Below are positions 1 through 8,080 of a DNA stretch of 64,000 bases, in pieces. Origin of the DNA: Thermoactinospora rubra (GTDB lineage Bacteria; Actinomycetota; Actinomycetes; Streptosporangiales; Streptosporangiaceae). The number at the start of each line of letters is the position of its first letter. The stretch's first letter is position 1. The notes under the pieces were generated by a model that was not told where the DNA came from, did no database searches, and saw only the letters and a program-made list of their open reading frames with translations. Position numbers and translations under genes: made by a program. Location of the stretch: the NCBI RefSeq assembly GCF_002093975.1, contig NZ_MSZZ01000045.1, forward strand, positions 44,028 through 108,027, read 5' to 3'.

Positions 1-3000
1 TTGATGTCCTCGTACCCACGGATGGCTTCCGGCAGCGCGGCCAGCGAGGCGACCGCCTCGGCGGTGTCGGCGGTGAGCCGGTCGAGCGCCTGCCGCATGA
101 GCGTGCGGTACTCCTCGATCAGCTCCCGCTCGACGCGCCGGACGTGCGCGTAGCCGAAGACGTCCCAGGGCGTGCCGCGCAGGCCCCGCAGGGCGCGCAG
201 GGTCCTGAAGACCAGCGGGGCCGAGCGGCGCAGCTTGATCTTGCGCTTCACGCCGAGCGCGCGCAGCGCGGGCGGGTGCAGCAGCACCGCGACCTCGGCG
301 TCCGGGCCGAACTCGGCGTCGCGCCTGGCCTTCTCGGCCGGGTCCAGGTGCAGGCGCGCGACCTCGTACTCGTCCTTGTAGGCCATGAGCTTGTGCAGCG
401 ACCTGGCGTAGGCCAGGCCGATGCGGGTGCCGTGCTCCTCGCCGGCGCGGGAGACGGCCAGCTCGGTCACCTCGCGCACGTCGTCGGCGTAGCGGCGGGC
501 GTAGGCGGCGTTCTGGTACTCGGTGAGGTCGGCGACGCGCCGGGCCACCACCGACTCGAGCGATTCCTCGGCCTGCGGGGGAGCGGCCGGCGCCACGACG
601 GCGGCCCGGCCGCGGCGGAAGGCCTCGAGGTTCTTCTCGACGGCCGCGCCGTTCAGCTTGATGGCCTCCTCGATCGCGGCGGCCGACAGCGGCAGGCAGC
701 CGTGCTGGTAGGCGGCGCCGATCAGCACCATGTTCGCCGGCATGTGGTCGCCGAACAGCTCCTCGGCCAGGCCCTGCGCGTCCAGGTAGAGGTTGTCCTG
801 CGGGCGCGTGGCGGCCTCGATGCGCTCCAGCGCGCCGCCCGGGGACAGCCTGTCGCGGCCCGTCACCATCGCGGCGGTCGGCACGAGCGTGGTGTTGACG
901 ACGGCGATCGTGTGGCCAGGCCGCGCCACCGCGAGGTTCCCGTCCGAAGCCGCGCCGAGCAGGTCGAAGCCGATCAGCACGTCGGCCTTGCCGCGGGAGG
1001 CGCGCACCGCGCCCGTGATCGGCCGCGGCGAGATGCGCACGTCGCTGACGACGGGGCCGCCCTTCTGAGCCAGCCCGGTCTGCTCCAGCCCGGCGGCGTG
1101 CAGGCCGTCCAGGTGGGCGGCCATCTGGAGGATCTGCGACACGGTGACCACGCCGGTGCCGCCGATGCCCGGCATCCGCAGCACGACCTCGCCGGAGGAG
1201 TCCACGCGCCGCGCGGGCTCGGGCAGGTCGGGCAGCGGTACGGCCTGGCGCGGCCGCCTGGTGCCGGGCCGTACCAGCAGGAAGGACGGGCAGTCGCCCT
1301 TCAGGCAGCTCAGGTCGGTGTTGCAGGAGGGCTGGTGGATGCGGGTCTTGCGGCCGAACTCGGTCTCCACCGGCAGCACCGACAGGCACGTGGACTTCTC
1401 GCCGCAGTCGCCGCAGCCCTCGCAGACGCGCTCGTTGATGACGACCTTCTCGGCGGGCGTGGGCAGCTTGCCGCGCTTGCGCAGCCGCCGTTCCTCGGCC
1501 GCGCACCGGTCGTCGTGGATGAGCACCGTCACGCCCTCGACGGCGGCGAGCTCCTTCTCGACCTGGGCGAACTCGTCGCGGTGCCGTACCGAGGCGATGG
1601 GGTCGAGTTGCACCCCGCGGTAGTCCTCGGGGTTCGGGGTGGTGACGACGACGCGCCGCACGCCCTCCAGGGCCAGCAGCCTGGTCAGCGCGGGCACATC
1701 GAGCCGGCCCTCGGCGCGCTGGCCGCCGGTCATGGCGACCGCGTCGTTGTAGAGGAGCTTGTAGGTCATGGTCACCCCGGCGGCGACGGCGGCGCGGACG
1801 GCCAGCGAGCCGGAGTGGTGGAAGGTGCCGTCGCCGAGGTTCTGCACGAAGTGCGGGTCGTCGGTGAACGGCGCCAGGCCCAGCCACTGGGCGCCCTCGC
1901 CGCCCATCTGCGTGAGCCCGACCTGGGTGCCGCGTCCCGCCCCGTCCAGCGCGATCATGGCGTGGCAGCCGATGCCCACGCCGACCAGCGTCCCCTCGCC
2001 CGTGCGGGTGGAGGTGTTGTGGGGGCAGCCCGAGCAGAAGTACGGCGTGCGCGCGGCCACCAGCGGCAGCGTACGGCGCAGCCGCGGCAGTTCGGGCAGC
2101 TCGACGGGCAGCAGCCGGGCCAGCGCCTTGGCCACGTCGTCGGCGCCGAGCGTGCCGCGGGCGGTCAGCAGCTCGCGGCCGACCACGGCGGGCGTGTGGT
2201 CGCGGCCGTAGAGCGCGGCCTTCAGGTGTCCCTCCAGGAACGGCACCTTGTCCTCCACGACGAGCACGCGCTCCAGGCCCGCGGTCATGCGGGCCAGCTC
2301 GCCGGCGTCCACCGGGTACGGCATGCCGAGCCGGATGAGGCGCAGCCCCAGCTCGGCCATGCGCGCCTCGTCCAGCCCGAGGTCGTGCAGCGCGCGCTGG
2401 ACCACGGCGAAGCCGGTGCCCGAGGCCAGGACGCCGAGCCGCGCCCCGGGGGCGTCGAAGACGACGCGGTTGAGCCCGGTGTCGCGCGCGTAGGCGCGGG
2501 CGAGGTCCAGGCGGCGGGTGAGCAGGTCGTGCTCGGCGTCCAGCGCGGCCGGGCCGACGAGGGCGGGCGTGGCGGGCCGGGGCGTGCGGTCCGGCTCGGG
2601 GATGTCGTGGCCGCCCAGCTCGACGACGGCCGAGGCGTCGGCGATGTCCGCGACGATCTTCAGGCCGACCCACAGCCCGCTGGCGCGGGACAGGGCGACC
2701 GCGTGCAGCCCGAACTCGATGATCTCGGCGACCGAGCCCGGCGCGAGCAGCGGCATGGCCAGGCTCTGGCACATCGGCTCGCACGAGCTGGGCACGGTGG
2801 AGGACTTGCAGCCCGGGTCGTCGCCGATCCAGGCGACCGCCCCGCCCAGCGGCGCGGTCCCGGCGAGGTTGGCATGGCGGATGGCGTCGGCCGCCCGGTC
2901 CAGGCCGGGGTTCTTGCCGTACCAGAAGCCGGTGACCCCCTCGTGCCTGCGCCCGGGCACCTGGCCCAGCAGCTGGGTGCCGGCCACGGCGGTGGCCGCC

Positions 3001-3248
3001 AGCTCCTCGTTCAGCCCGGGACGGAAGACCACGCCCGCCGGCTCCAGGAAGCGGGCGGCGCGGGCCATCTCCAGGTCCACGCCGGCAAGCGGCGAGCCCT
3101 GGTAGCCGGAGACGAACACGCGGGTGTCCAGCCCGCGCGAGTCGTCCAGGCGGCGTTGTTCCAGCGTCAGCCGTACCAGGGCCTGGATGCCGGAGATCAG
3201 CACACGGCCACCGGCGGCGGTGTACTTGTCGTCGAGGTGAACGCGCAC
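1..3248 (-). CDS. Indolepyruvate ferredoxin oxidoreductase, fused (3' end outside window)
   Basis: Oxidatively decarboxylates aryl-pyruvates from aromatic amino-acid breakdown to acyl-CoA, using thiamine diphosphate and passing electrons to ferredoxin. About 1082 codons are visible with no stop, so the C-terminus lies off the window. The protein starts VRVHLDDKYTAAGG. Near residue 405 it has the CSGCPHNTST motif of this family, and near 610 a ferredoxin-like cluster CEGCGDCGEKSTC. The gamma-type domain follows (MPGIGGTGVVTVSQIL). The length fits the fused, roughly 1150-residue form rather than separate IorA/IorB. The GTG start at 3248 is the first that includes the conserved beginning. It diverges from an Lrp-type regulator that may control it. 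Family assignment is firm; exact substrate is inferred. Confidence 0.92.
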   Translation of the reverse strand, partial: MRVHLDDKYTAAGGRVLISGIQALVRLTLEQRRLDDSRGLDTRVFVSGYQGSPLAGVDLEMARAARFLEPAGVVFRPGLNEELAATAVAGTQLLGQVPGRRHEGVTGFWYGKNPGLDRAADAIRHANLAGTAPLGGAVAWIGDDPGCKSSTVPSSCEPMCQSLAMPLLAPGSVAEIIEFGLHAVALSRASGLWVGLKIVADIADASAVVELGGHDIPEPDRTPRPATPALVGPAALDAEHDLLTRRLDLARAYARDTGLNRVVFDAPGARLGVLASGTGFAVVQRALHDLGLDEARMAELGLRLIRLGMPYPVDAGELARMTAGLERVLVVEDKVPFLEGHLKAALYGRDHTPAVVGRELLTARGTLGADDVAKALARLLPVELPELPRLRRTLPLVAARTPYFCSGCPHNTSTRTGEGTLVGVGIGCHAMIALDGAGRGTQVGLTQMGGEGAQWLGLAPFTDDPHFVQNLGDGTFHHSGSLAVRAAVAAGVTMTYKLLYNDAVAMTGGQRAEGRLDVPALTRLLALEGVRRVVVTTPNPEDYRGVQLDPIASVRHRDEFAQVEKELAAVEGVTVLIHDDRCAAEERRLRKRGKLPTPAEKVVINERVCEGCGDCGEKSTCLSVLPVETEFGRKTRIHQPSCNTDLSCLKGDCPSFLLVRPGTRRPRQAVPLPDLPEPARRVDSSGEVVLRMPGIGGTGVVTVSQILQMAAHLDGLHAAGLEQTGLAQKGGPVVSDVRISPRPITGAVRASRGKADVLIGFDLLGAASDGNLAVARPGHTIAVVNTTLVPTAAMVTGRDRLSPGGALERIEAATRPQDNLYLDAQGLAEELFGDHMPANMVLIGAAYQHGCLPLSAAAIEEAIKLNGAAVEKNLEAFRRGRAAVVAPAAPPQAEESLESVVARRVADLTEYQNAAYARRYADDVREVTELAVSRAGEEHGTRIGLAYARSLHKLMAYKDEYEVARLHLDPAEKARRDAEFGPDAEVAVLLHPPALRALGVKRKIKLRRSAPLVFRTLRALRGLRGTPWDVFGYAHVRRVERELIEEYRTLMRQALDRLTADTAEAVASLAALPEAIRGYEDI

Positions 3249-3321
3249 GGGCCAAGCACAGCAACGCTGTCCCGGTGGAAGCAAGCATCTGCCGACATAT
3301 CTGGACAAAAAAGCAAAGGGT

Positions 3322-3349
3322 TTGCGCGAATCCGGGAATAACCTAGATT
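3322..3349 (+). promoter_or_regulatory. Leaderless promoter of the Lrp gene
   Basis: TTGCGC, 16 nt, then TAGATT, followed 7 nt later by the GTG start at 3357. Transcription would begin at or next to the start codon. There is no Shine-Dalgarno sequence. Inferred from sequence only. Confidence 0.55.
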
Positions 3350-3356
3350 GGTTTGC

Positions 3357-3812
3357 GTGCCGGAAGAGCTTGACGATCTCGACCACCAGCTCATCCGTCT
3401 CCTGCGGGAGGACGGCCGGCGGACCTTCTCCGAGATGGCCGGCAGGATCGGCCTGTCCGTGGCGGCCGTCAAGCGGCGCGTCGACCGGCTCCGGCAGATC
3501 GGCGTCATCACCGGCTTCACCGCCACCATCGACTACGCCAAGCTCGGCTGGGGCATCCAGGCCTTCACCGAGCTGCGCTACTCCGGCAGCACGCCGGTCG
3601 CCGAGATCGTGCGGACGACGACGGGCGTGCCGGAGGTCCAGGCGGTCTTCACCATCGCCGGCGACCCCGACGCGCTCATCCACGTGCGCGCCCGCGACCT
3701 GGAACACCTGCAGCAGGTCATCGACACCCTGCGCCGCACCGGCAACGTCACCGGCACCAAGACGCTGATGGTGATGGGCTCCTGGACGCGCGACACGCTC
3801 AGGCGTTCGTGA
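3357..3812 (+). CDS. Lrp/AsnC family transcriptional regulator
   Basis: DNA-binding regulator that usually senses an amino acid. An N-terminal winged helix-turn-helix (DDLDHQLIRLLREDGRRTF, then GLSVAAVKRRVDRL) is followed by a RAM/ligand-binding domain with EVQAVFTIAGDPDALIHV. The length of about 151 residues is normal for the family. I chose GTG 3357 over TTG 3348 because a good -10 ends 7 nt before it. It diverges from the indolepyruvate oxidoreductase gene, so local control of aromatic amino-acid catabolism is a reasonable inference. Its 3' end overlaps the convergent glnR by 14 bp. Confidence 0.88.
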   Translation: MPEELDDLDHQLIRLLREDGRRTFSEMAGRIGLSVAAVKRRVDRLRQIGVITGFTATIDYAKLGWGIQAFTELRYSGSTPVAEIVRTTTGVPEVQAVFTIAGDPDALIHVRARDLEHLQQVIDTLRRTGNVTGTKTLMVMGSWTRDTLRRS

Positions 3813-4512
3813 GCGACGACTCCTTCTGGTCGCTGCCGCCGCGGTCGGGGACGAACCGGTAGCCGACGTTGCGCACGGTGCCGATCAGCGCCTCGTGCTC
3901 GGGGCCGAGCTTGGCGCGCAGCCGCCTGACGTGCACGTCGACGGTCCTGGTGCCGCCGAAGTAGTCGTAGCCCCACACCTCCTGCAGCAGCTGGGCGCGG
4001 GTGAAGACCCGGCCGGGGTGCTGCGCGAGGTACTTCAGCAGCTCGAACTCCTTGAAGGTCAGGTCGAGCGCGCGCCCGCGCAGGCGGGCGGTGTAGGTGG
4101 CCTCGTCGATGGACAGGTCGCCGTTGCGGATCTCGTCCGGCACCTCCTCGGCCGCCTGCATGGCCAACCTCCCCATGGCCATGCGCAGCCGGGCCTCGAC
4201 CTCGGCCGGACCCGCGCTGTCGAGCAGGACGTCGTCGACGCCCCACTCGGCGCTCATCGCCGCCAGGCCGCCCTCGGTCACGATGACCAGCAGCGGGCAG
4301 TCGATGCCCGTCGTCCTGATCAGCCGGCACAGGCTCTTGGCCTGGACCAGCTCGCGCCGCGCGTCGACCAGCACCACGTCGGCGGGCGGGGCGTCGATCA
4401 GCGCGGAGGCCTCCGCCGGGGCGACGCGGACCGAGTGCAGCAGCAGCCCCAGCGCCGGGAGCACCTCCGCCGAGGGGGCGAGGGCGTTGGTCAGCAGGAG
4501 CAGGTTGCTCAT
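3799..4512 (-). CDS. glnR: Nitrogen-response regulator GlnR
   Basis: Global nitrogen regulator of actinomycetes, an OmpR-type response regulator that acts without a dedicated kinase. The atypical receiver begins MSNLLLLTNALAPSAEVLPA, so the usual acidic pocket is missing; Asp50 is kept in VVLVD. The C-terminal winged helix has FKEFELLKYLAQHPGRVFTR and RTVDVHVRRLRAKLG. The N-terminus closely matches known actinomycete GlnR. The ATG at 4512 is preceded by GGAGG with good spacing; the five upstream codons are rejected. The downstream moaD-like and DUF2993 genes are also its usual neighbours on the other strand. Confidence 0.93.
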   Translation of the reverse strand: MSNLLLLTNALAPSAEVLPALGLLLHSVRVAPAEASALIDAPPADVVLVDARRELVQAKSLCRLIRTTGIDCPLLVIVTEGGLAAMSAEWGVDDVLLDSAGPAEVEARLRMAMGRLAMQAAEEVPDEIRNGDLSIDEATYTARLRGRALDLTFKEFELLKYLAQHPGRVFTRAQLLQEVWGYDYFGGTRTVDVHVRRLRAKLGPEHEALIGTVRNVGYRFVPDRGGSDQKESSLTNA

Positions 4513-4568
4513 CCAGCCTCCAAACACAGAGGGACCCGGGGGCTACATCGCCCAGGTCCCGTAAGTGA

Positions 4569-4598
4569 GGATAACCCAGAGGCTCTCACGCTTCCCAA
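4569..4598 (-). promoter_or_regulatory. Putative glnR promoter
   Basis: Read on the minus strand: TTGGGA, 18 nt, TTATCC, about 57 nt upstream of the glnR start. A fair vegetative promoter match with room for a short leader carrying the GGAGG site. Confidence 0.45.
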
Positions 4599-4651
4599 CA
4601 CGCCCGAGTAATGAGACGTGCACAATTGACCAGAAAGCCCGTGAGGGGCGC

Positions 4652-4740
4652 GGCCCGCTCTGGACTGAGGAGCGGAGGAGCGAAGCGACGGAGCGACGAG
4701 GGAAGAGCGGGCCTGAAAGGCGCCCCGAACAGGGAGCGCC
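4652..4740 (+). other. Structured 5' leader of the moaD-like operon
   Basis: The 235-nt gap before the moaD-like gene contains a 10-bp inverted repeat, GGCCCGCTCT at 4652-4661 and AGAGCGGGCC at 4704-4713. Between the arms are short GGAGCGAAG/GACGGAGCGACG repeats. A second stem-loop (GGCGCCCC and GGGAGCGCC) lies at 4719-4740. AAAGGAG follows just before the start codon. The leader RNA should be strongly folded. Whether it regulates or is only a dispersed intergenic repeat is unknown. Confidence 0.4.
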
Positions 4741-4764
4741 GCAGGCGCGACCAAAGGAGCACAG

Positions 4765-5007
4765 ATGGCCGTCGGAACGATTCGCTACTGGGCTGCGGCC
4801 AAGGAGGCCGCGGGCGTGGCCGAGGAGCCGTTCGAGGCCGCGACGCTGGCCGAGCTGGTGGCCGACATCACACCGAGGCTCGGCGACGTGGTCAGGCGTT
4901 CCTCCTTCCTGGTCGACGGGCAGCCCGTGGGCAGGCGCCCGCACGACCAGGTCGTGCTGACCGACGGGGTGACGGTGGAGGTCCTGCCGCCTTTCGCGGG
5001 CGGATGA
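4765..5007 (+). CDS. MoaD/ThiS family sulfur-carrier protein
   Basis: Small beta-grasp protein of 80 residues ending in the Gly-Gly tail (PPFAGG) that is adenylated and thiocarboxylated in molybdopterin or thiazole biosynthesis. The ending VEVLPPFAGG fits MoaD-like proteins. AAGGAG sits 6 nt before the ATG. It is followed after 21 nt by the DUF2993 gene, probably one operon. No MoaE or ThiG is nearby, so the pathway is not decided by context. Confidence 0.85.
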   Translation: MAVGTIRYWAAAKEAAGVAEEPFEAATLAELVADITPRLGDVVRRSSFLVDGQPVGRRPHDQVVLTDGVTVEVLPPFAGG

Positions 5008-5028
5008 CATCTGGGAGGCTCGATCTTC

Positions 5029-5694
5029 GTGCGGAAGCTCCTCATCTTCCTGATCGTGCTGATCGCCCTCCTGGCGGTGGTCGACCGCGTGGCGGTGGCC
5101 GGCGTGGAACGCGACCTGGCCAACCGCATCGCCGCGAGCGCCGAGCTGAGCGAACCCCCCGAGGTCTCCATCGAGGGCATCCCCTTCCTCACCCAGGCCG
5201 TCTCGGGCCACTACCAGGAGGTCCGGTTCGACCTGGGCACGCTGACCATGGGCGGCGTGCCGGTGCAGGACGTGCGCGGCGCGGCCTACGACGTCACCGC
5301 GCCGCTGGCCGACATCCTCCAGAACCGGCCCCGCATCACGGCGGGCCGCGTGACCATCCGCGGCGTCGTCTCGCAGGCCACCGTGGACCGGTTCGCGCCC
5401 AAGGGCGTGAAGATCTCCGCGAGCGGCGGGCGGCTCATGGCCTCCGGCGAGGTGCTGTTCGGCGTCCAGCGCGTCAAGGTCGACGCCCAGATGCGCGTCG
5501 AGCTGGGCGAGGGCGGCATCCGCGTGATCGCCGAGAAGATCGAGGGGGTCCCCGACCAGCTCGCCAAGCTCGTCAGCTACACCATCCCGGTCCAGGCCAG
5601 GCTTCCCTTCAACGTGAAGCTCACCGACGTCAGGACCGTGCCCGCCGGCCTGGAGCTGGTGGCCGAGGCGAACGACGTGCCGCTCCGTGGGTGA
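5029..5694 (+). CDS. LmeA/DUF2993 family lipid-binding protein
   Basis: A 221-residue protein with an N-terminal signal-anchor (LLIFLIVLIALLAVVDRVAVAG) and then a beta-rich domain typical of DUF2993. In mycobacteria a member of this family (LmeA) is a periplasmic phospholipid-binding protein needed for lipomannan maturation; the role here is unknown. The GTG start at 5029 lies after GGGAGG. The 3' end overlaps the sigma-factor start by 8 bp, suggesting translational coupling. Confidence 0.8.
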   Translation: MRKLLIFLIVLIALLAVVDRVAVAGVERDLANRIAASAELSEPPEVSIEGIPFLTQAVSGHYQEVRFDLGTLTMGGVPVQDVRGAAYDVTAPLADILQNRPRITAGRVTIRGVVSQATVDRFAPKGVKISASGGRLMASGEVLFGVQRVKVDAQMRVELGEGGIRVIAEKIEGVPDQLAKLVSYTIPVQARLPFNVKLTDVRTVPAGLELVAEANDVPLRG

Positions 5695-6244
5695 CGTCGA
5701 ACCGATCCGCCCCGCCGTACGTGAAGAGGGTGTGAGTCCAGCGGGAACGGCAGACGAGGAGCTGGTGCGCACGCTCTTCGAGGAACACGCTGGGCCGCTC
5801 TACGGTTACGTGTTGCGGCTGACCGGCGATGCCGGGCGAGCGGAGGACGTGGTGCAGGAGACGCTGCTGCGGGCCTGGCGGCACCCCGAAGCCCTCGCCG
5901 ACCGCCCCATCCGGGCGTGGCTGTTCACCGTGGCTCGCAACCTGGTCGTCGACCAGCACCGGGCGCGCCGGGCGCGGCCGGCGGAGACGACCGACGAGGC
6001 ACTGGCCGTCGTCGCCGCCGACGACGAGCTCGACAAGGCGGTCGAGTCGTGGGCGGTGGCCGAGGCGCTGGCGGCGCTGCGGCCCGAGCACCGCGAGGTG
6101 CTCATGGAGGTCTACTACCGGGGGAAATCGGTGAAGGAGGCGTCGGCGACGCTGGGCATCCCGCCGGGCACGGTCAAGTCCCGCACCTACTACGCGCTGC
6201 GCGCGCTCAAGCTCGCGCTGGAGGAGCGGGGGCTGGCGCCATGA
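5687..6244 (+). CDS. ECF-family RNA polymerase sigma factor
   Basis: A 185-residue alternative sigma factor. Region 2 includes LFEEHAGPLYGYVLRLTG and RAEDVVQETLLRAWRHP; region 4 is the helix-turn-helix EASATLGIPPGTVKSRTYYALRALK. The start is taken as GTG 5687, overlapping the upstream gene. The stop overlaps the anti-sigma start as ATGA at 6241-6244, the standard sigma/anti-sigma coupling. Together with the zinc-type anti-sigma and a membrane thioredoxin, it suggests a response to redox or envelope stress (inference). Confidence 0.93.
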   Translation: MGDVEPIRPAVREEGVSPAGTADEELVRTLFEEHAGPLYGYVLRLTGDAGRAEDVVQETLLRAWRHPEALADRPIRAWLFTVARNLVVDQHRARRARPAETTDEALAVVAADDELDKAVESWAVAEALAALRPEHREVLMEVYYRGKSVKEASATLGIPPGTVKSRTYYALRALKLALEERGLAP

Positions 6245-7002
6245 TGACGTGCGAAGAGGTACGGCTGTCGCTGGGCGCCCACGCGCTGGGCGCGCTCGAG
6301 CCCGACGAGGCGGCCGAGGTGGACGCCCACCTGGCCGCCTGCGAGTCCTGCCTGGAGGAGTTCACGTCGCTGTCCACGCTGCCGGCGTTCCTGGCCAAGG
6401 TGTCCGAGCAGGACGTGGAGCTGGTCGCCCGCCCTCCTCGGCAGGTCCTTGACCGGCTGCTGGCCACCCGGGCCAGGCGCAACCGCGTGGGCCGCGCCCT
6501 CATGGGCGTCGCCGCCGCTGCCGCCGCGGTCGTGGTGGCCGCGACGGTGTGGAACGCCGAGCGCGGCGCGGAGCAGGCGGCGACCACGGGCGCGCAGGCG
6601 CCGGCCAGCGCGGAGAGCGCGCCGAGTGTCTACTCGCTCCAGCAGGAACAGCCGGCCGACAGGGCCCACGACAGGGCCCAGACGAAGGTGGCTCCCGACG
6701 AGTCCAGGTGGGTCGGCGAGGGCGAGCAGGTCACCGCCGTGGTCAGCGCCATGCCCTCGGGCCGCGGCGCCAGGCTCACCGTCACCGTCACCGGCCTGCC
6801 GCCGGAGAGCACCTGCCGTCTCGTCGTGATCGGCGACGACGGCAGCAGGCACCCCACCGCGAGCTGGACCATCGAGCCGGAGTACCGCGAGTCGTCGTTC
6901 GAGACGCAGACGACTGTGGCGCTCGGCCGGATCGCCGCCTTCCGGCTGGAGGACGCGCGCGGCAAGCTGCTCGCCAACATCCCGGTGACCGGGGGGAAGT
7001 GA
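6241..7002 (+). CDS. Zinc-type anti-sigma factor, membrane anchored
   Basis: The N-terminal cytoplasmic domain has the zinc anti-sigma motif HLAACESC (HxxxCxxC) near residues 30-38. One transmembrane helix follows near residues 85-105 (ALMGVAAAAAAVVVAATVW), then an extracytoplasmic domain with VTVTGLPPESTCRLVVIGDDG, as in many actinomycete anti-sigma proteins. It should hold the upstream sigma factor inactive until the metal site is oxidised or the protein is cleaved. The ATGA overlap fixes the start at 6241; ATG 6244 is an alternative. Confidence 0.88.
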   Translation: MMTCEEVRLSLGAHALGALEPDEAAEVDAHLAACESCLEEFTSLSTLPAFLAKVSEQDVELVARPPRQVLDRLLATRARRNRVGRALMGVAAAAAAVVVAATVWNAERGAEQAATTGAQAPASAESAPSVYSLQQEQPADRAHDRAQTKVAPDESRWVGEGEQVTAVVSAMPSGRGARLTVTVTGLPPESTCRLVVIGDDGSRHPTASWTIEPEYRESSFETQTTVALGRIAAFRLEDARGKLLANIPVTGGK

Positions 7003-7061
7003 CGGGCGGGAACGACGGCCGGGCGGAAATAATCTCCGGCCCCGCCGCGGTTGCACCGCAC

Positions 7062-7505
7062 GTGACGGGTCTGTGGGTGGCGCTGGCCACCCTGGCTCTG
7101 GGGTTGGCCGCGGGCCTGGTGTGGCGCTCGCGGAACGGACGGCTGCGCGAGGGAGGGGACGGCGGCATGCGCCTGGGCGAGGCGGCGATCGGCGCGCCGC
7201 TGGGCGAACGCGCCACGCTCGTGCAGTTCTCCACCGCCTTCTGCCAGCCCTGCCGCGCCACCCGGCGCATCCTCCACGAGGTGGCGTCGATGGTCCCCGG
7301 CGTGCGGCACGTCGAGATCGACGCCGAGTCGCGCCTGGACCTCGTGCGGTCGCTGGGGATCACGCGGACGCCCACGGTGCTCGTGCTCGACGAGTCCGGC
7401 ACCGTCGTCAAGCGGGCCTCCGGGCAGCCGAGGAAAGCCGACGTGATCACGGCCCTGGGCGCCGCGGTGTCTCACAACACGTCTCATAACTCGGACGAGA
7501 TGTGA
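7062..7505 (+). CDS. Membrane-anchored thioredoxin-fold protein
   Basis: An N-terminal membrane anchor (GLWVALATLALGLAAGLVW) is followed by a thioredoxin domain with the redox motif FCQPCR and the cis-Pro segment TRTPTVLVL. About 147 residues. It probably exchanges disulfides close to the membrane and may work with the sigma/anti-sigma pair upstream. I prefer GTG 7062 because it puts the anchor at the N-terminus, as in related actinomycete proteins. GTG 6999, overlapping the anti-sigma stop, is an alternative. Confidence 0.78.
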   Translation: MTGLWVALATLALGLAAGLVWRSRNGRLREGGDGGMRLGEAAIGAPLGERATLVQFSTAFCQPCRATRRILHEVASMVPGVRHVEIDAESRLDLVRSLGITRTPTVLVLDESGTVVKRASGQPRKADVITALGAAVSHNTSHNSDEM

Positions 7506-7530
7506 CAGATGGCGAGACGACAGGTAGGGT
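7501..7530 (+). promoter_or_regulatory. Leaderless promoter of the cysteine leader peptide
   Basis: TGTGAC (7501-7506), 18 nt, TAGGGT (7525-7530), then 7 nt to the ATG of the small ORF. The mRNA would start at or next to the ATG, as is common for such upstream ORFs in actinobacteria. Confidence 0.5.
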
Positions 7531-7537
7531 CTTGCTC

Positions 7538-7621
7538 ATGAACCCCACGACAGAGCTGCTCACGAAGCGGCGCGCGGTCGATTTCTGCCGCGTCACCACC
7601 CAGCTCTGTCGCGCTGCCTGA
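7538..7621 (+). CDS. Cysteine-type leader peptide (27 aa) of the sulfur operon
   Basis: ORF of 28 codons beginning MNPTTELLTKRRAVDFCRV and ending TQLCRAA. It contains two cysteines, each followed by arginine, and the pattern RxVDFxRVxxxLCR. This matches the short 'putative leader peptide' family found upstream of cysteine and sulfur genes in actinobacteria, where ribosome progress over Cys codons reports cysteine supply. It stands 57 nt before DUF4395, sseA and DUF1416. There is no Shine-Dalgarno; a -10 lies 7 nt upstream. The attenuation function is inferred from family and position. Confidence 0.75.
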   Translation: MNPTTELLTKRRAVDFCRVTTQLCRAA

Positions 7622-7633
7622 GGACGGTCCCGC

Positions 7634-7649
7634 GCGGATTCCGATCCGC
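7634..7649 (+). promoter_or_regulatory. Hairpin after the leader peptide
   Basis: GCGGAT and ATCCGC form a perfect 6-bp stem closed by TCCG, a UNCG-type tetraloop. It starts 12 nt after the leader stop, before the operon start. Possible part of an attenuation switch. There is no U-tract, so it is not a classical terminator. Confidence 0.35.
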
Positions 7650-7678
7650 CCATTCCGACCCCTTCAGGAGCATCTTCG

Positions 7679-8080
7679 ATGCGAGCCGACCCTCGGGCAC
7701 TGCGCTTCGGCGCTGCCGTCACCACCGTCGTCCTGGCCACGGTCCTCATCACGGGAAGCGTCTGGCTGCTCGCCGCCCAGGCGCTGGTCTTCGCGTCGGG
7801 GACCGTCGGCCGCTCGCCGTACACCATGCTCTTCAGAAGGCTCGTCACGAGTCCGCCGAAGGAGACCGAAGACGCCAGGCCGCCGCGGTTCGCCCAGGCC
7901 GTCGGCCTCGTCTTCGCGGTCGCCGGGTTGGTCGGCTATCTGACCGGGACCACGCCGCTCGCCCTCGGGGCGACGGCGGCGGCGCTCCTCGCCGCCTTCC
8001 TCAACGCAGCCTTCGGTCTCTGCCTCGGCTGCGAGATGTACCTGCTGATTCGCCGTCTACAACCTGGGAGAGTCTCATGA
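7679..8080 (+). CDS. DUF4395 membrane protein
   Basis: A 133-residue protein with about four hydrophobic segments and a C-terminal CLGC motif (FGLCLGCEMYLL). The family commonly accompanies rhodanese/sulfurtransferase genes in actinobacteria. It may take part in handling reduced sulfur at the membrane (inference). ATG 7679 follows AGGAG. It overlaps sseA by 4 bp (ATGA). Confidence 0.85.
   Translation: MRADPRALRFGAAVTTVVLATVLITGSVWLLAAQALVFASGTVGRSPYTMLFRRLVTSPPKETEDARPPRFAQAVGLVFAVAGLVGYLTGTTPLALGATAAALLAAFLNAAFGLCLGCEMYLLIRRLQPGRVS

Noticed and set aside
144..3341. 1065-codon plus-strand ORF
   Set aside because: It is antisense to the indolepyruvate oxidoreductase gene. Its translation is Ala/Gly/Arg/His-rich with no motif, as expected of high-GC mirror frames.
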